Positions 25,830 to 35,596 are shown, counted from the stretch's first letter. The stretch: DNA of 64,000 nt from Variovorax sp. dw_308 (GCF_019207085.1 NZ_JAATOM010000007.1:124001-188000); one strand, 5' to 3'. Notes: a model not told the origin generated them from the sequence alone. A program made the numbers and translations.

Positions 25830-26873
25830 ATGCAACTTCCCGCCGGCCGTGCAGCCCTGTTCCCCGCCCCGATGTGGCTGGTGGTCGTGCTGCTGCTGTC
25901 CACGCCGCTGTGGGTGTCACGCGTCGGGCTGTACCAATACCTCGCGCTCGAAATCATGATCTGGATGATGTTCGCGCTCGGCTACAACCTGCTGCTGGGC
26001 TTCACCGGATTGCCTTCATTCGGGCATGGCGCCTACTTCGGCATCGGTGCCTACGCCTTCGGCCTGATCCAGCACAAGCTGGTGGCGAACCTCTGGGTCG
26101 ACCTGTTCGGCGCGGTGCTGGTCGCGGCCGCCTGCGGTGCGCTGGTCGGGCTCTTCATCTCGCACCGGCGCGGCATCTACTACGCGTTGCTGACCATCGC
26201 CTTCGGCCAGGTGGCATGGTTCATCGCGAACAAGTGGCACAGCATCACGGGTGGCGAAGACGGGCTGCTCAACATCCGCCGCCTGCCGGCCGACTTCGGC
26301 TTCGTGGCCTTCGACCTGAAGAGCAACGAAGCCCTCTTCTTCTTCGCGCTGGCCGTGTTCACTGCGGTGCTGGTGGCGCTCTGGCGGCTCGTGCATTCGC
26401 CGTTCGGGCGCGTGCTCAGCGCGATCCAGCAGAACGAGACGCGCGCCAGTTTCGTGGGCTACAACGTGTGGCTCTACAAGTGGTTGTCCTTCACCCTGTC
26501 GACCGCCCTCGCAGGCCTGGCCGGCGCGCTGTTCGCGATGACGCAGCAGTCGGCCTACCCCAACGTCATGAGCCTGCACAACTCCGGCTTCGTCGTGATG
26601 ATGGTGCTGATCGGCGGCGGACTCGTGAGCTTCTGGGGGCCGCTGATCGGCGCGGCCTTCTTCATCCTGGCGCGCGACCTGCTCGGTGCCTACACCGAGA
26701 CCTGGCTGCTCTGGTACGGGCTGGTGTTCATGGCGATGGTGCTGTTCCAGCCCGACGGCATTGCCGGTGCGTGGCAGGCGTGGCGAGCGAGGCATGGGCG
26801 CAGAAGCGGGCCAGCGCGCGTGACGAAGCACGGCGTCGAACCGGCAGTGGCCGCGGAAGGCGGTGCCAAGTGA
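25830..26873 (+). CDS. livM: Branched-chain-amino-acid-type ABC permease (LivM family)
   Basis: 347 residues with about nine hydrophobic helices. The LivM signature region is present (GYNLLLGFTGLPSFGHGAYFGIGAYAFGL), as is the later MMVLIGGGLVSFWGPLIGAAFFILARDLL. It pairs with the divergent livH and overlaps livG. A basic C-terminal tail of about 30 residues follows the last helix. It is expressed from the gap shared with the RpiR regulator gene. Confidence 0.9.
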   Translation: MQLPAGRAALFPAPMWLVVVLLLSTPLWVSRVGLYQYLALEIMIWMMFALGYNLLLGFTGLPSFGHGAYFGIGAYAFGLIQHKLVANLWVDLFGAVLVAAACGALVGLFISHRRGIYYALLTIAFGQVAWFIANKWHSITGGEDGLLNIRRLPADFGFVAFDLKSNEALFFFALAVFTAVLVALWRLVHSPFGRVLSAIQQNETRASFVGYNVWLYKWLSFTLSTALAGLAGALFAMTQQSAYPNVMSLHNSGFVVMMVLIGGGLVSFWGPLIGAAFFILARDLLGAYTETWLLWYGLVFMAMVLFQPDGIAGAWQAWRARHGRRSGPARVTKHGVEPAVAAEGGAK

Positions 26874-27616
26874 GCGCGTTGTTCCAGGCCACACACCTGT
26901 CGAAGCGCTTCGGCCAGCAGGTCGTGCTGGAAGACATCACGCTGGGCTTCGAGGAAGGCCAGCTCTCCGGGATCATGGGACCGAACGGCGCGGGCAAGAC
27001 GACCTGCTTCAACGTGCTGACCGGCCGCTACAGGCCCGACCGCGGCAGCGTGACCTTTGCGGGCGAGGACATCACCGGCATGGCACCCCGTGAGATCGCG
27101 CGGCGCGGCATCTCGCGCTCGTTCCAGATCATGAATCTGTTCAACGATTTCTCCGCGCTCGACAACGTTCTGATGGCGACGCCGCTTGTGCGGATGAAGG
27201 GCTTCAACACGTGGCGCGACCTCGGCGCGGACAGCAGTGCGCAGGACCACGCGGCCGGGGTACTGGCGCAGGTTGGGCTGGGCAGCAAGGCGCGTGCGTT
27301 GGCGAAGGATCTCTCGTACGGCGACCGCCGCGCGCTGGAGATCGGCGTGGCGCTGGCGGCCGAGCCGCGCCTGCTCTTTCTCGACGAACCGACCGCCGGC
27401 CTCGGCGCCGAAGGCACCGCACGATTGGCCGACCTGGTGCGCAGCCTGAAGCAACGCATCACCATCGTCATCATCGAACACGACATGAAGTTCCTCTTCG
27501 ACCTGGCCGACCGGATCTCGGTCATTCACTGGGGCCAGGTGATCGCGGAGGGCACGCCGCAAGCGCTGAAGCAGAACGAGTGGGTCGCGCGCTCGAACCT
27601 GGGTGCGCTGACATGA
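26870..27616 (+). CDS. livG: Liv-type ABC ATPase (LivG family)
   Basis: 248 residues starting at GTG 26870, which overlaps the livM stop (GTGA). Walker A is GPNGAGKTT, the signature is KDLSYGDRRALEIGVALA (usual for LivG), and Walker B is LLFLDEPTAGLG. The C-terminal segment VIAEGTPQALKQNEWV is also typical of LivG. Confidence 0.92.
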   Translation: MSALFQATHLSKRFGQQVVLEDITLGFEEGQLSGIMGPNGAGKTTCFNVLTGRYRPDRGSVTFAGEDITGMAPREIARRGISRSFQIMNLFNDFSALDNVLMATPLVRMKGFNTWRDLGADSSAQDHAAGVLAQVGLGSKARALAKDLSYGDRRALEIGVALAAEPRLLFLDEPTAGLGAEGTARLADLVRSLKQRITIVIIEHDMKFLFDLADRISVIHWGQVIAEGTPQALKQNEWVARSNLGALT

Positions 27617-28320
27617 GCGCCGGGATGCTGTCCGTCGCCAACATCGACACCTCCTACGGCGAGACGCAGGTGCTCTTCGACGTGTCGCTGAATGTCGGCC
27701 CCGGCGAAGTGGTCGCCTTGCTCGGCCCCAATGGCGCCGGCAAGACCACGGCGCTGCGTTCCATCCTCGGCCTCACGCCCGCGCGGCGCGGCGCGATCCG
27801 CTTCGACGGCTGCGACATCACGCGCGCCCACACGCACGACATCGCGCGCAGCGGCATCGGCTGGGTGCCCGACGACCGCCGCATCTTTCCCACGCTCACC
27901 GTGGCGCGCAACCTCGCCATCGCGCGCAAGCGCACCCGCTTCCGCGCCTGGCAGGAGAAGGATTGCTTCGAGATCTTCAGCGCGCTCGAATACCTGATGG
28001 CGCGCGAATGCGAGAACCTCTCCGGCGGCGAGATGCAGATGGTCGCGATCTCACGCGCCCTGCTCGGCTCGCCCGGCCTGGTGCTGTTCGACGAGCCCAG
28101 CCAGGGCCTCGCGCCGAAGGTGGTGCAGGACGTGATGAAGACCATCACGCGGCTGAAGTCCGAAGGCATCTCGGTGCTGGTGGTCGAGCAGAACGTGCAG
28201 AGCGCGCTGGCCGTGGCCGACCGCGCCTACGTGATGCACGCGGGCGCCATCGTCCACGAAGGGCCTGCCCATGCGCTATTGCACGACGCGCCGCTGCAAC
28301 GCCGGCTGCTGGGCATATGA
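27613..28320 (+). CDS. livF: Liv-type ABC ATPase (LivF family)
   Basis: 235 residues; ATG 27613 overlaps the livG stop (ATGA). Walker A is GPNGAGKTT, signature ENLSGGEMQMVAISRALL, Walker B LVLFDEPSQGLAP. The segment GIGWVPDDRRIFPTLTVARNL is typical of LivF. It should form the ATPase heterodimer with LivG. Confidence 0.92.
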   Translation: MSAGMLSVANIDTSYGETQVLFDVSLNVGPGEVVALLGPNGAGKTTALRSILGLTPARRGAIRFDGCDITRAHTHDIARSGIGWVPDDRRIFPTLTVARNLAIARKRTRFRAWQEKDCFEIFSALEYLMARECENLSGGEMQMVAISRALLGSPGLVLFDEPSQGLAPKVVQDVMKTITRLKSEGISVLVVEQNVQSALAVADRAYVMHAGAIVHEGPAHALLHDAPLQRRLLGI

Positions 28321-28964
28321 ACGCGATGAACCCGCCCCTCCTGCGCGTCGAGAGCATCGAGCGCCAGTACACGCGCGGCACCTTCCGCAAGCAGGTCACC
28401 TTCACGCTCGCGGCCGACTTCGAAGTCGCGACGCCGCGCGTCATCGGCGTGCTGGGCCCGAACGGCTCCGGCAAAACCACGCTGTTCGAACTCATCACCG
28501 GCAGCAACCAGCCCAGCGCAGGGCGCGTGCTGGTCAAGGGCCAGGACATCCACAACGTGCGCACGCGCGAGCGCGACCGCCTGGCCATCCACTACCACCA
28601 GAGCTACCAGGTGCGCCACTTCAAGCAGGGCAGGCCTGACTTCATGCTCGAACATGCGGCTAGCAATTCGCCGTGGGTCCATCTCTTCGACGAGCCGCAG
28701 TTCAACACACAGGACGGCTACATCGGCTTCATGCTCGACTTCTTCCAGCGGCTGAAGCAGTCGGGCCGCCTGGTGTTCCTGTGCATGCACCCGAACGAGC
28801 CGTACCACGTCGACATCCTGCGGCAGAGCTGCGAGGAGTTCATCTTCGTGCACAAGGGCGTGGTGACGCACGCGCCCGACCTGCCCTCGCTGATGCAGGA
28901 CGAACGCGCGCGCAGTTACCTCGGTGCGCTCGCCGGGCGCGCAGGTGCAGCGATGGCGCAATGA
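28317..28964 (+). CDS. Third ABC-ATPase-like protein lacking the signature motif
   Basis: 215 residues; ATG 28317 overlaps the livF stop (ATGA). Walker A (GPNGSGKTT) and Walker B with the catalytic Glu (VHLFDEPQ) are present, but the region that should hold LSGGQ reads FMLEHAASNSPW. Roughly 60 residues of the helical subdomain are reduced compared with LivF. It may bind and hydrolyse ATP only as a partner or regulator, or be decaying. Translational coupling to livF argues that it is expressed with the transporter. Confidence 0.75.
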   Translation: MNAMNPPLLRVESIERQYTRGTFRKQVTFTLAADFEVATPRVIGVLGPNGSGKTTLFELITGSNQPSAGRVLVKGQDIHNVRTRERDRLAIHYHQSYQVRHFKQGRPDFMLEHAASNSPWVHLFDEPQFNTQDGYIGFMLDFFQRLKQSGRLVFLCMHPNEPYHVDILRQSCEEFIFVHKGVVTHAPDLPSLMQDERARSYLGALAGRAGAAMAQ

Positions 28965-28994
28965 CTTCGCATCGACGGCGCCTTCAACGGCCCC

Positions 28995-30995
28995 TCAGAC
29001 CGCCTGCGCCGCCAGCCTACGCTCCGCCAGCGCCGCGTACCACGCGATGCACCCGGGGTTCGCCATCGCTTCCTTGTTGATGACCTTCTCCGCCGGCTGG
29101 CCCAGCAGCAGCTTCTTGATCGGCAGCTCCTGCTTCTTGCCCGACAGCGTGCGCGGGATCTCCGCCACCTGGAAGATGTCGTTCGGCAGGAAGCGTGGCG
29201 ACAGCGAGGTCTTGATCGCGTGGTTGAGCTTGCCGCGCATCGCGTCGTCGAGCGCGATGCCGGGGCGCAGCACGACGAACAGCGGCATGTAGCTTTCGCG
29301 GCCCAGGTATTCGAGGTCCACCACCATCGAGTCGAGCACCTCCGGCAGCGCCTCGACTGCACTGTAGATCTCGCTGGTGCCCATGCGCAGGCCCTGGCGG
29401 TTGATGGTGGCGTCGCTGCGGCCGTAGATGACGCAGCCGCCGTCCTCGCCGATCTTGAGCCAGTCGCCGTGGCGCCAGACGCCGGGGTAGGTGTCGAAGT
29501 AGCTCGACAGGTAGCGTGCGTTGCCGGGGTCGCCCCAGAAGCGCAGCGGCATCGACGGCAGCGGCTGCGTGCAGACCAGCTCCCCGACTTCGCCGATGAC
29601 CGGTTCGCCGTTCTCGTTCCATGCCTCGACCGCGCATCCGAGCCAGCGGCATTGCATCTGGCCCGGCACCTCGGGCAACTCGCGGTTGCCACCGACGAAG
29701 GCGCCGCAGAAGTCGGTGCCGCCGGAGATGTTGTTCCACCAGACCTTGCTGCCGGCCCGCGCCAGCTGCTCCGTGCCCCAGCGCTCGACCTCCTCGGCCA
29801 GCGGCGAGCCGGTGCTGCCCAGGGCCCGCACCCGCGACAGGTCGCCGCAGGCGGCCACGTCGACGCCGGCCTTCATGCAGGCGGTGAAATATGCCGCGCC
29901 CGCGCCGAAGTACGTCACCCGGTGGCGTGCGACGAAGCGCCAGAGCACGCCCCAGTCGGGCTTGTCCTTGCTGCCGCCCGGATTGCCGTCGTAGATGCAG
30001 ATGGTCGCGCCGAACGCGAGCCCGGAGAGTTGCGCGTTCCACATGACCCAGCCGGTCGAGCTGTACCAGTGGAAGCGCTCGCCCGCGCTGTTGGCCTTGT
30101 AGCCCGCGCCGATGTCGTAGTGCAGCCCGCAGGCATACATGGTGAGCAGGATGCCGCCCTGCCCGTGCACGATGGGCTTGGGCAGGCCGGTGGTGCCGCT
30201 CGAATAGACGATCCAGACAGGATGGTCGAACGGCAGCCACTCGGGTTCGAATGCCGCGACTTCCGCATCGTCGCGCGCGATCGCCTCCGTCCAGTCCGAA
30301 TCCGCGGGGACCGGGTGTGCGGCAAAGGGGGTCCGGATCAGCAACAGCTTCTTCACGCTCGGCAGCGCGTCGCGCAGTTCCTGCACCGTCGCGGCGCGGT
30401 CCAGCGCCTTGGCGCCGTAGTACACGCCGTCCACGGCGATCAGCAGCTTCGGTTCGATCTGCCGGAAGCGGTCGACCACCGCGGCCGTGCCCATGTCGGG
30501 CGCGCACACGCTCCACACCGCGCCGATGCTGGAGCACGCGAGGAAGGCGATGAGTGTCTCCGGCACGTTCGGCAGGTAGGCGGCCACGCGGTCGCCGCGC
30601 TGCACGCCGAGCGATTTCAGTGCGAGCGCAACGGATGCCACCTGCCGCCTGAGTTCGCGCCACGACAGTTCGCGCACTTCGCCCCGCTCGTTGTCGCTGA
30701 TGATGGCCGGCAGCCCCGCCGCATGCGCCGCGTCGACGTGCCGCAGCACCTCGCGCGCGTAGTTGACCTGCGCGCCGGGGAACCATACGGCGCCGGGCAT
30801 CCGGTTCTCGGCCAGCACCGCGCTGTGCGGCGTCGGCGAGCGCATGCCCTGGTAGTCCCAGATGCTTTGCCAGAAGGCGTCGAGGGCGGTGGTAGACCAG
30901 CGCCACAGCGCATCGTACGAATCGAACGAGAGGCCGCGGGTGTCGCGCAGCCAGTCCTGGTAAAGCCGGATCTGGGGAATGTGGGGTGCTGTCAT
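28995..30995 (-). CDS. aacS: Acetoacetyl-CoA synthetase
   Basis: 666 residues from ATG 30995. The adenylation motif WIVYSSGTTGLPKPIVHG and the AACS-type segment SGGTDFCGAFVGGNRELPEVPGQ are present; the acetyl-CoA-synthetase-like N-terminal domain (YDALWRWSTTALDAFWQSIWDY) is complete, and the length fits AACS. It activates acetoacetate with ATP and CoA, feeding ketone bodies or poly-hydroxybutyrate breakdown products into acetyl-CoA. The 3' end faces the third ATPase gene across 30 bp. It is probably independent of the transporter. Confidence 0.88.
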   Translation of the reverse strand: MTAPHIPQIRLYQDWLRDTRGLSFDSYDALWRWSTTALDAFWQSIWDYQGMRSPTPHSAVLAENRMPGAVWFPGAQVNYAREVLRHVDAAHAAGLPAIISDNERGEVRELSWRELRRQVASVALALKSLGVQRGDRVAAYLPNVPETLIAFLACSSIGAVWSVCAPDMGTAAVVDRFRQIEPKLLIAVDGVYYGAKALDRAATVQELRDALPSVKKLLLIRTPFAAHPVPADSDWTEAIARDDAEVAAFEPEWLPFDHPVWIVYSSGTTGLPKPIVHGQGGILLTMYACGLHYDIGAGYKANSAGERFHWYSSTGWVMWNAQLSGLAFGATICIYDGNPGGSKDKPDWGVLWRFVARHRVTYFGAGAAYFTACMKAGVDVAACGDLSRVRALGSTGSPLAEEVERWGTEQLARAGSKVWWNNISGGTDFCGAFVGGNRELPEVPGQMQCRWLGCAVEAWNENGEPVIGEVGELVCTQPLPSMPLRFWGDPGNARYLSSYFDTYPGVWRHGDWLKIGEDGGCVIYGRSDATINRQGLRMGTSEIYSAVEALPEVLDSMVVDLEYLGRESYMPLFVVLRPGIALDDAMRGKLNHAIKTSLSPRFLPNDIFQVAEIPRTLSGKKQELPIKKLLLGQPAEKVINKEAMANPGCIAWYAALAERRLAAQAV

Positions 30996-31027
30996 GGCCG
31001 CGAGCCTAATGCCGCGCGGCGGTGCAC

Positions 31028-32296
31028 TCAATGGGGCTTGACCTGCGGTTGGCCGCACAGGTCGCCGAATCCGTCGCCGGAGGGCTGCATCGGCATGCGC
31101 GCCGTGAAGCGCGTGCCGGCCTCCGCCGACGAACTCACTTCCAAGCTGCCGCCGTGCGCCTTCACGATCATCGAGCAGATGTGCAGGCCCAGCCCCAGCC
31201 CGCCCCTGGCGCCGCTGTCCGCAGGGCGCCAGTAGGGCTCGAAGATCCGCGCGAGGTTCGCGGGCGCGATCGGCTCGCCGCCGTTCAACACCGACACCTG
31301 CAACTGGCCCTGGGCCGATCGGGCCTCCACCACCACCGGTTGGTCGCGCGCGCCATGCGTCAGCGCATTGCCCAGCAGGTTCGACAGCAATTGCTGGATG
31401 CGGCCGCGGTCGCACCAGACGTCGGCCGCGACGTCGATGCGCTCGTCGATCCACCGGTCGGGGTGCGCGAGTTGCAGTTCGGACACCACTTCCGACAAGG
31501 ACGCACCCAGGTCCGCGACCTCTGCCGGCACCACCACCAGCCCCGACCCCATGCGGCCGCGCGCGAAGTCCAGCACGTCGTCGATCAGCAGCGCCATCCG
31601 GCGCGTGGTGCCGCGGATGCGCTCGCCGACCTTGGCGGCCTCGGGCTCCGACGCCCGGCGCACCAGCAGTTCGCCCAGTGCGCTGACCGACGCCAGCGGG
31701 TTGCGCAAGTCGTGCCCCAGCACCGCGATGAACTGTTCGCGCAGCTCGGCGGTGGTGCGCGCGTCGAGCAGCGCGGTCTCGGTCGCCATCTGCGACTCTT
31801 CCTGCTCGAACTGGCGCCCGATCAGCTCGGCAAAGCTTTCGAACATGGCCACCGTCTTCTGGTCGGACACACGCAAGGGGCGCGGGTCGATGGCGCAGAG
31901 GTTGCCGAAATACTCGCCGCCCGGCCGCACGATCGGCACGGAGATGTAGCTCTCGATGTTGTACAGGCGCGGCGTGTGGTGGTCGCGGTACACCGGGTCC
32001 AGGCTCGCATGGTCGAACACCACCGGCTTGCGTGCCGCGCGCGCCTCGATGCACAGGGTGGTGCGCACGTCGAGCTGGCCGCCCGGCTGCAGGCCGAAGT
32101 GGATGTCGTCCTGCACCGCGCACGCCGTCCAGGTTCCGTCCGTCACCCGCGCCACGGCGGCGAAGCCCATCCCGGTGTTGGCGCAGATGATCTTGAGCAG
32201 CGTCGGGACCGAGCTGATGCGGCCGATGAGGGCGACGTCGCGGCGGATCGCGTCGGGGGAGTCGATGAGAAGCGATTCAGTCAGGTTTGCATCCAT
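31028..32296 (-). CDS. GAF-domain sensor histidine kinase
   Basis: 422 residues. A GAF domain occupies roughly 25-165 (NIESYISVPIVRPGGEYFGNLCAIDP). The dimerisation/phospho-acceptor helix has His in FIAVLGHDLRNPLASV, followed by an HATPase domain with an N-box (QLLSNLLGNALTHG) and G-box (GGLGLGLHICSMIVKAHGG). No transmembrane helix, so it senses a cytoplasmic signal. No response regulator is next to it, so it is an orphan kinase. It lies 32 bp upstream of aacS in the same direction. Confidence 0.88.
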   Translation of the reverse strand: MDANLTESLLIDSPDAIRRDVALIGRISSVPTLLKIICANTGMGFAAVARVTDGTWTACAVQDDIHFGLQPGGQLDVRTTLCIEARAARKPVVFDHASLDPVYRDHHTPRLYNIESYISVPIVRPGGEYFGNLCAIDPRPLRVSDQKTVAMFESFAELIGRQFEQEESQMATETALLDARTTAELREQFIAVLGHDLRNPLASVSALGELLVRRASEPEAAKVGERIRGTTRRMALLIDDVLDFARGRMGSGLVVVPAEVADLGASLSEVVSELQLAHPDRWIDERIDVAADVWCDRGRIQQLLSNLLGNALTHGARDQPVVVEARSAQGQLQVSVLNGGEPIAPANLARIFEPYWRPADSGARGGLGLGLHICSMIVKAHGGSLEVSSSAEAGTRFTARMPMQPSGDGFGDLCGQPQVKPH

Positions 32297-32389
32297 GTTG
32301 TCAACGGATTGTCAATGAATCTCCTCGGCGGTGCTTGTCGCGGCGATTGCCGCCGCTTCGACGCGACGACGGTTGTTGCGGCGAAGCGA

Positions 32390-33694
32390 TCAGGGCGCGG
32401 CGCGCTTTTTCTTCTTCGCCGCGCCCTTTGGCGATGGGTCGCCGAACAGCTGTTCCATGCGCTGCCCGATCCGCGCGCCGATTGCAGTGCCTACCCCCGG
32501 CAACACCGCGCTGCCGATGGCCGCGCCCGCCAGCGCGCCGCCGGTCAGCGACAGCTCCGGCGCATCCAGCGTGCCGCCGACCTTGAGCGGCACGCCGACC
32601 ACGCCATCGACGATGTCGACCGCCAACTCGCCGTCGACCTTGCGGTTGAGCATGGTGGCGCTGCCGCTCGCGGTGAGCAGGCCGGAACGCGCCTTCAGGT
32701 TGGTGTAGCGCAGCACGATGCCGTTCTCGGTGCCCTGCGTGTCGAGCGTGCCGGCGAGTTCGTCGAGCGGGGTCTGGCCGCCGCGGCTGATGCCGGCCGT
32801 GCTCACCGCCCGGGCCAGGTCGAAGCCGCGCAGCAGCGCGGGCCGCACGGTGAACCGGGTGCGTGTGTGCAGCACCTGCCACCACTCGATCGGATTGGCG
32901 CCTTCGGCCATGACTTCGGTGCGGCCGTTGATGCGGCCCTCCACGGCTGTCTTGCGCCCGAATGCCGACGTCAGGCCGACGATGTCGACATCGCGCGGCA
33001 CCAGGTCGGCATGCAGGCGCAGGTTCCCCTCGGGCAATGCCTGCACGGCCGCGGTGCCGCTCCAGGTGCCGCCGGCCACCTCGATGTCGGTGCGCCAGCG
33101 GTCGATGCCCTCGCCCTCTCGCGTGAGCTCCAGGCGGGCCGGAGGCGTCACGCCGCGGCGTGACACCTCGGCACGGCGCGGCATCCAGCCGGGGTCGAAC
33201 TCGATGCGGCCGTCGTAGGCCAGCGCGATGCCGCGCCGGTCGATCCAAGTGACGTCATCGAAGCGGACCTGTCCCACCGGCACCGGGTCCATCGTGAAGG
33301 CGCCCAGCGCCGCCGGCGATCCATCGCCACGACCGCGGAACTCCCGCGCCGACGCGCGCGGGAACACCGCCCCTTCGATCTCCACGTCGTCGACGCGAAT
33401 CCGCCGCGCCAGCAGGTCGCGCAGGCTCGCGTGGAGCACCAGGCGGCGCACGGTGATCGGCTCCTTCTGCACGGTGGCGAGTTCATCCAGCTCCAGAGAA
33501 AGGCCGGGCCGCAGCGTCCAGTGCGCGGCGCCTACCCGCAAGGCGACGCCGGTGCGCTGCTCGAACTCGGTCGCCACCCGCGCCGCGACCTGCGCATCGC
33601 TCGGCAGCCACCAGGCAAGGCCGCCGAGGGCGATCACCAGCACGCCGACACATGCGGCGGCGATGCCGATGATCCAACGTCGAGAGGCGCTCAT
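32390..33694 (-). CDS. AsmA-like envelope protein
   Basis: 434 residues. A single N-terminal membrane helix (IIGIAAACVGVLVIALGGLAWWL) is followed by a long periplasmic beta-rich region, and near the end LDTQGTENGIVLRYTNLKARSGLLTASGSATMLNRKVDGEL matches AsmA-type C-terminal repeats. AsmA-like proteins belong to the bridge-like lipid-transport superfamily and influence outer-membrane assembly. The tail is strongly basic (KKKKRAAP). It appears monocistronic. Confidence 0.75.
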   Translation of the reverse strand: MSASRRWIIGIAAACVGVLVIALGGLAWWLPSDAQVAARVATEFEQRTGVALRVGAAHWTLRPGLSLELDELATVQKEPITVRRLVLHASLRDLLARRIRVDDVEIEGAVFPRASAREFRGRGDGSPAALGAFTMDPVPVGQVRFDDVTWIDRRGIALAYDGRIEFDPGWMPRRAEVSRRGVTPPARLELTREGEGIDRWRTDIEVAGGTWSGTAAVQALPEGNLRLHADLVPRDVDIVGLTSAFGRKTAVEGRINGRTEVMAEGANPIEWWQVLHTRTRFTVRPALLRGFDLARAVSTAGISRGGQTPLDELAGTLDTQGTENGIVLRYTNLKARSGLLTASGSATMLNRKVDGELAVDIVDGVVGVPLKVGGTLDAPELSLTGGALAGAAIGSAVLPGVGTAIGARIGQRMEQLFGDPSPKGAAKKKKRAAP

Positions 33695-33765
33695 CCTTCA
33701 AGCTTAGTGCTGGCCGCACGCTCGCTATAGTTTTGCTCCTCTTCTCCTACATACCGAAAGCATCC

Positions 33766-34188
33766 ATGGCCATCTGGCAAAAACCCATCTCGCTCGAGGC
33801 GCTGAACGCCGGCAACAAGGGCACCGCCGTCGGGCACCTCGGCATCGAATTCATCGAGATCGGCGACGACTACCTGCGCGCACGCGTGCCGGTCGACGAA
33901 CGCACCATCCAGCCCTACGGCCTGCTGCACGGCGGCGTGTCGGTGGTGCTGGCAGAGACGCTGGGCTCGACGGGCGCGCACTTCTCGTCGCCCGAGGGCC
34001 ATCGCGCGGTCGGCCTGGACATCAATGCCAACCACCTTCGCTCGCCCAAGAGCGGCTGGGTCACCGCCACCGCGCGACCGGTGCACCGCGGCAAGAGCAC
34101 GCAGGTGTGGCAGATCGACCTGGTCAACGAGGAAGGCGACTTGACCTGCGTGTCGCGCCTGACAATGGCGATGCTGCTGCCGAGGTAA
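33766..34188 (+). CDS. Hotdog-fold thioesterase (PaaI/YdiI type)
   Basis: 140 residues from ATG 33766 (MAIWQKP). The hotdog motif with catalytic region GLLHGGVSVVLAETLGS fits the PaaI/MenI thioesterases, which hydrolyse aromatic or acyl-CoA esters; the Glu in VLAETLGS is the expected catalytic acid. The ORF could start 11 codons earlier, but the shorter form matches family length. Confidence 0.85.
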   Translation: MAIWQKPISLEALNAGNKGTAVGHLGIEFIEIGDDYLRARVPVDERTIQPYGLLHGGVSVVLAETLGSTGAHFSSPEGHRAVGLDINANHLRSPKSGWVTATARPVHRGKSTQVWQIDLVNEEGDLTCVSRLTMAMLLPR

Positions 34189-34192
34189 GTCC

Positions 34193-34213
34193 CGGGGCCG
34201 CGCTTCGGCCCCG
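34193..34213. other. GC-rich hairpin upstream of the nucleobase permease gene
   Basis: CGGGGCCG / CGGCCCCG with a 5-nt loop, 4 bp after the thioesterase stop and 76 bp before the permease start. There is no T-run, so it may be a weak terminator or a leader structure. Confidence 0.4.
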
Positions 34214-34289
34214 CTGGCGGTGTGAATTCGACGCCTCCGCCGCGGCAGGGCCGCCGCGATGTTTCACGAATAATTCAAGGAGATACCGA

Positions 34290-35591
34290 ATGAGCCAGTC
34301 TCAAGATTCCTTCCTGCCGCACTGGCGCGAGGTGCAAGCCGTGCAGGGCACCGTGGTGGCGCCCGACGAACGCCTGCCCTGGCCGCAGACCGCAGCGATG
34401 GGCGTGCAGCACGTCATCGCGATGTTCGGCGCCACGGTGCTGGCGCCGATCCTCATGGGCTTCAACCCCAACCTCGCGATCCTGATGAGCGGCGTCGGCA
34501 CGCTGATCTTCTTCCTCGTCACAGGCGGGCGCGTGCCCAGCTACCTCGGCTCCAGCTTCGCCTTCATCGGCGTGGTCATCGCCGCGAGCGGCTATTCCGG
34601 CAGCGGACCCAACAACAACATCGCGGTGGCGCTTGGCGGCATCGTCGCGTGCGGCGTGGTCTACGTGCTGATCGGCCTGCTGGTGCAGGTGGTCGGCGCG
34701 GGCTGGATCGAGCGCTTCATGCCGCCGGTCGTCACCGGCGCGGTGGTGGCGGTGATCGGGCTCAACCTGGCCAGCGTGCCGATCAAGAACATGGCGTCGA
34801 GCAACTTCGAGTCGTGGATGCAGGCCGTGACCTTCCTGTGCGTCGGGCTGGTCGCGGTGTTCACCCGCGGCATGGTGCAGCGGCTGCTGATCCTGATCGG
34901 GCTGATCCTCGCGAGCATCGTCTACGCGGTGCTGACCAACGGCATGGGCCTGGGCAAGCCGATGGACTTCAGCGGCATCGCCAACGCGGCCTGGTTCGGC
35001 GCGCCGGCGCTGACCGCGCCCGTTTTCACCGGCCCTGCGATGCTGCTGATCGCGCCCGTGGCCATCATCCTGGTGGCCGAGAACCTGGGCCACCTGAAGG
35101 CCGTGACCGCCATGACCGGCCGCAACCTCGACCGCTACATGGGCCGCGCCTTCATGGCCGACGGCATCGCGACCGTGGTGAGCGGCAGCGTCGGCGGCAC
35201 CGGCGTCACCACCTATGCCGAGAACATCGGCGTGATGGCGGCCACCCGCATCTACTCGACGGCGGTGTTCGTGGTGGCCGCGCTGATCGCGCTGGTGCTG
35301 GGCTTCAGCCCCAAGTTCGGCGCGGTGATCCAGGCGATTCCGCTGCCGGTGATGGGCGGCGTGAGCATCGTGGTGTTCGGCCTGATCGCGATCGCCGGCG
35401 CCAAGATCTGGGTCGACAACAAGGTCGACTTCTCGCAGAACAGGAACCTCATCGTGGCGGCGATCACGCTGATCATCGGCACGGGCGACTTCACGCTGAA
35501 GTTCGGCCAGTTCGCGCTGGGCGGCATCGGCACGGCGACCTTCGGGGCGATCATCCTGTACGCGCTGCTGGGGCGGTCGCGCAACGCGTAG
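34290..35591 (+). CDS. NCS2-family uracil/xanthine permease
   Basis: 433 residues from ATG 34290 with AAGGAG 8 bp upstream. About 12-14 hydrophobic helices. Family motifs include [21 protein letters not shown] near the start, [11 protein letters not shown] (the substrate-site Glu/His segment) and [22 protein letters not shown]. The latter resembles UraA/RutG, so uracil or a related pyrimidine is the likely substrate, moved with protons. No pyrimidine-degradation gene is adjacent. Its 3' end faces copy B of the palindromic element. Confidence 0.88.
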   Translation: MSQSQDSFLPHWREVQAVQGTVVAPDERLPWPQTAAMGVQHVIAMFGATVLAPILMGFNPNLAILMSGVGTLIFFLVTGGRVPSYLGSSFAFIGVVIAASGYSGSGPNNNIAVALGGIVACGVVYVLIGLLVQVVGAGWIERFMPPVVTGAVVAVIGLNLASVPIKNMASSNFESWMQAVTFLCVGLVAVFTRGMVQRLLILIGLILASIVYAVLTNGMGLGKPMDFSGIANAAWFGAPALTAPVFTGPAMLLIAPVAIILVAENLGHLKAVTAMTGRNLDRYMGRAFMADGIATVVSGSVGGTGVTTYAENIGVMAATRIYSTAVFVVAALIALVLGFSPKFGAVIQAIPLPVMGGVSIVVFGLIAIAGAKIWVDNKVDFSQNRNLIVAAITLIIGTGDFTLKFGQFALGGIGTATFGAIILYALLGRSRNA

Positions 35592-35596
35592 GTCTT

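Noticed and set aside
30996..32123. Upstream extension of the acetoacetyl-CoA synthetase frame
   Set aside because: It is a shadow of the histidine kinase gene on the same strand in another frame; the synthetase N-terminal domain is complete from 30995.
34258..34273. GTTTCACGAATAAT as a possible second parS
   Set aside because: Only the left half of the palindrome is present, and it lies about 29 kb from the par genes.
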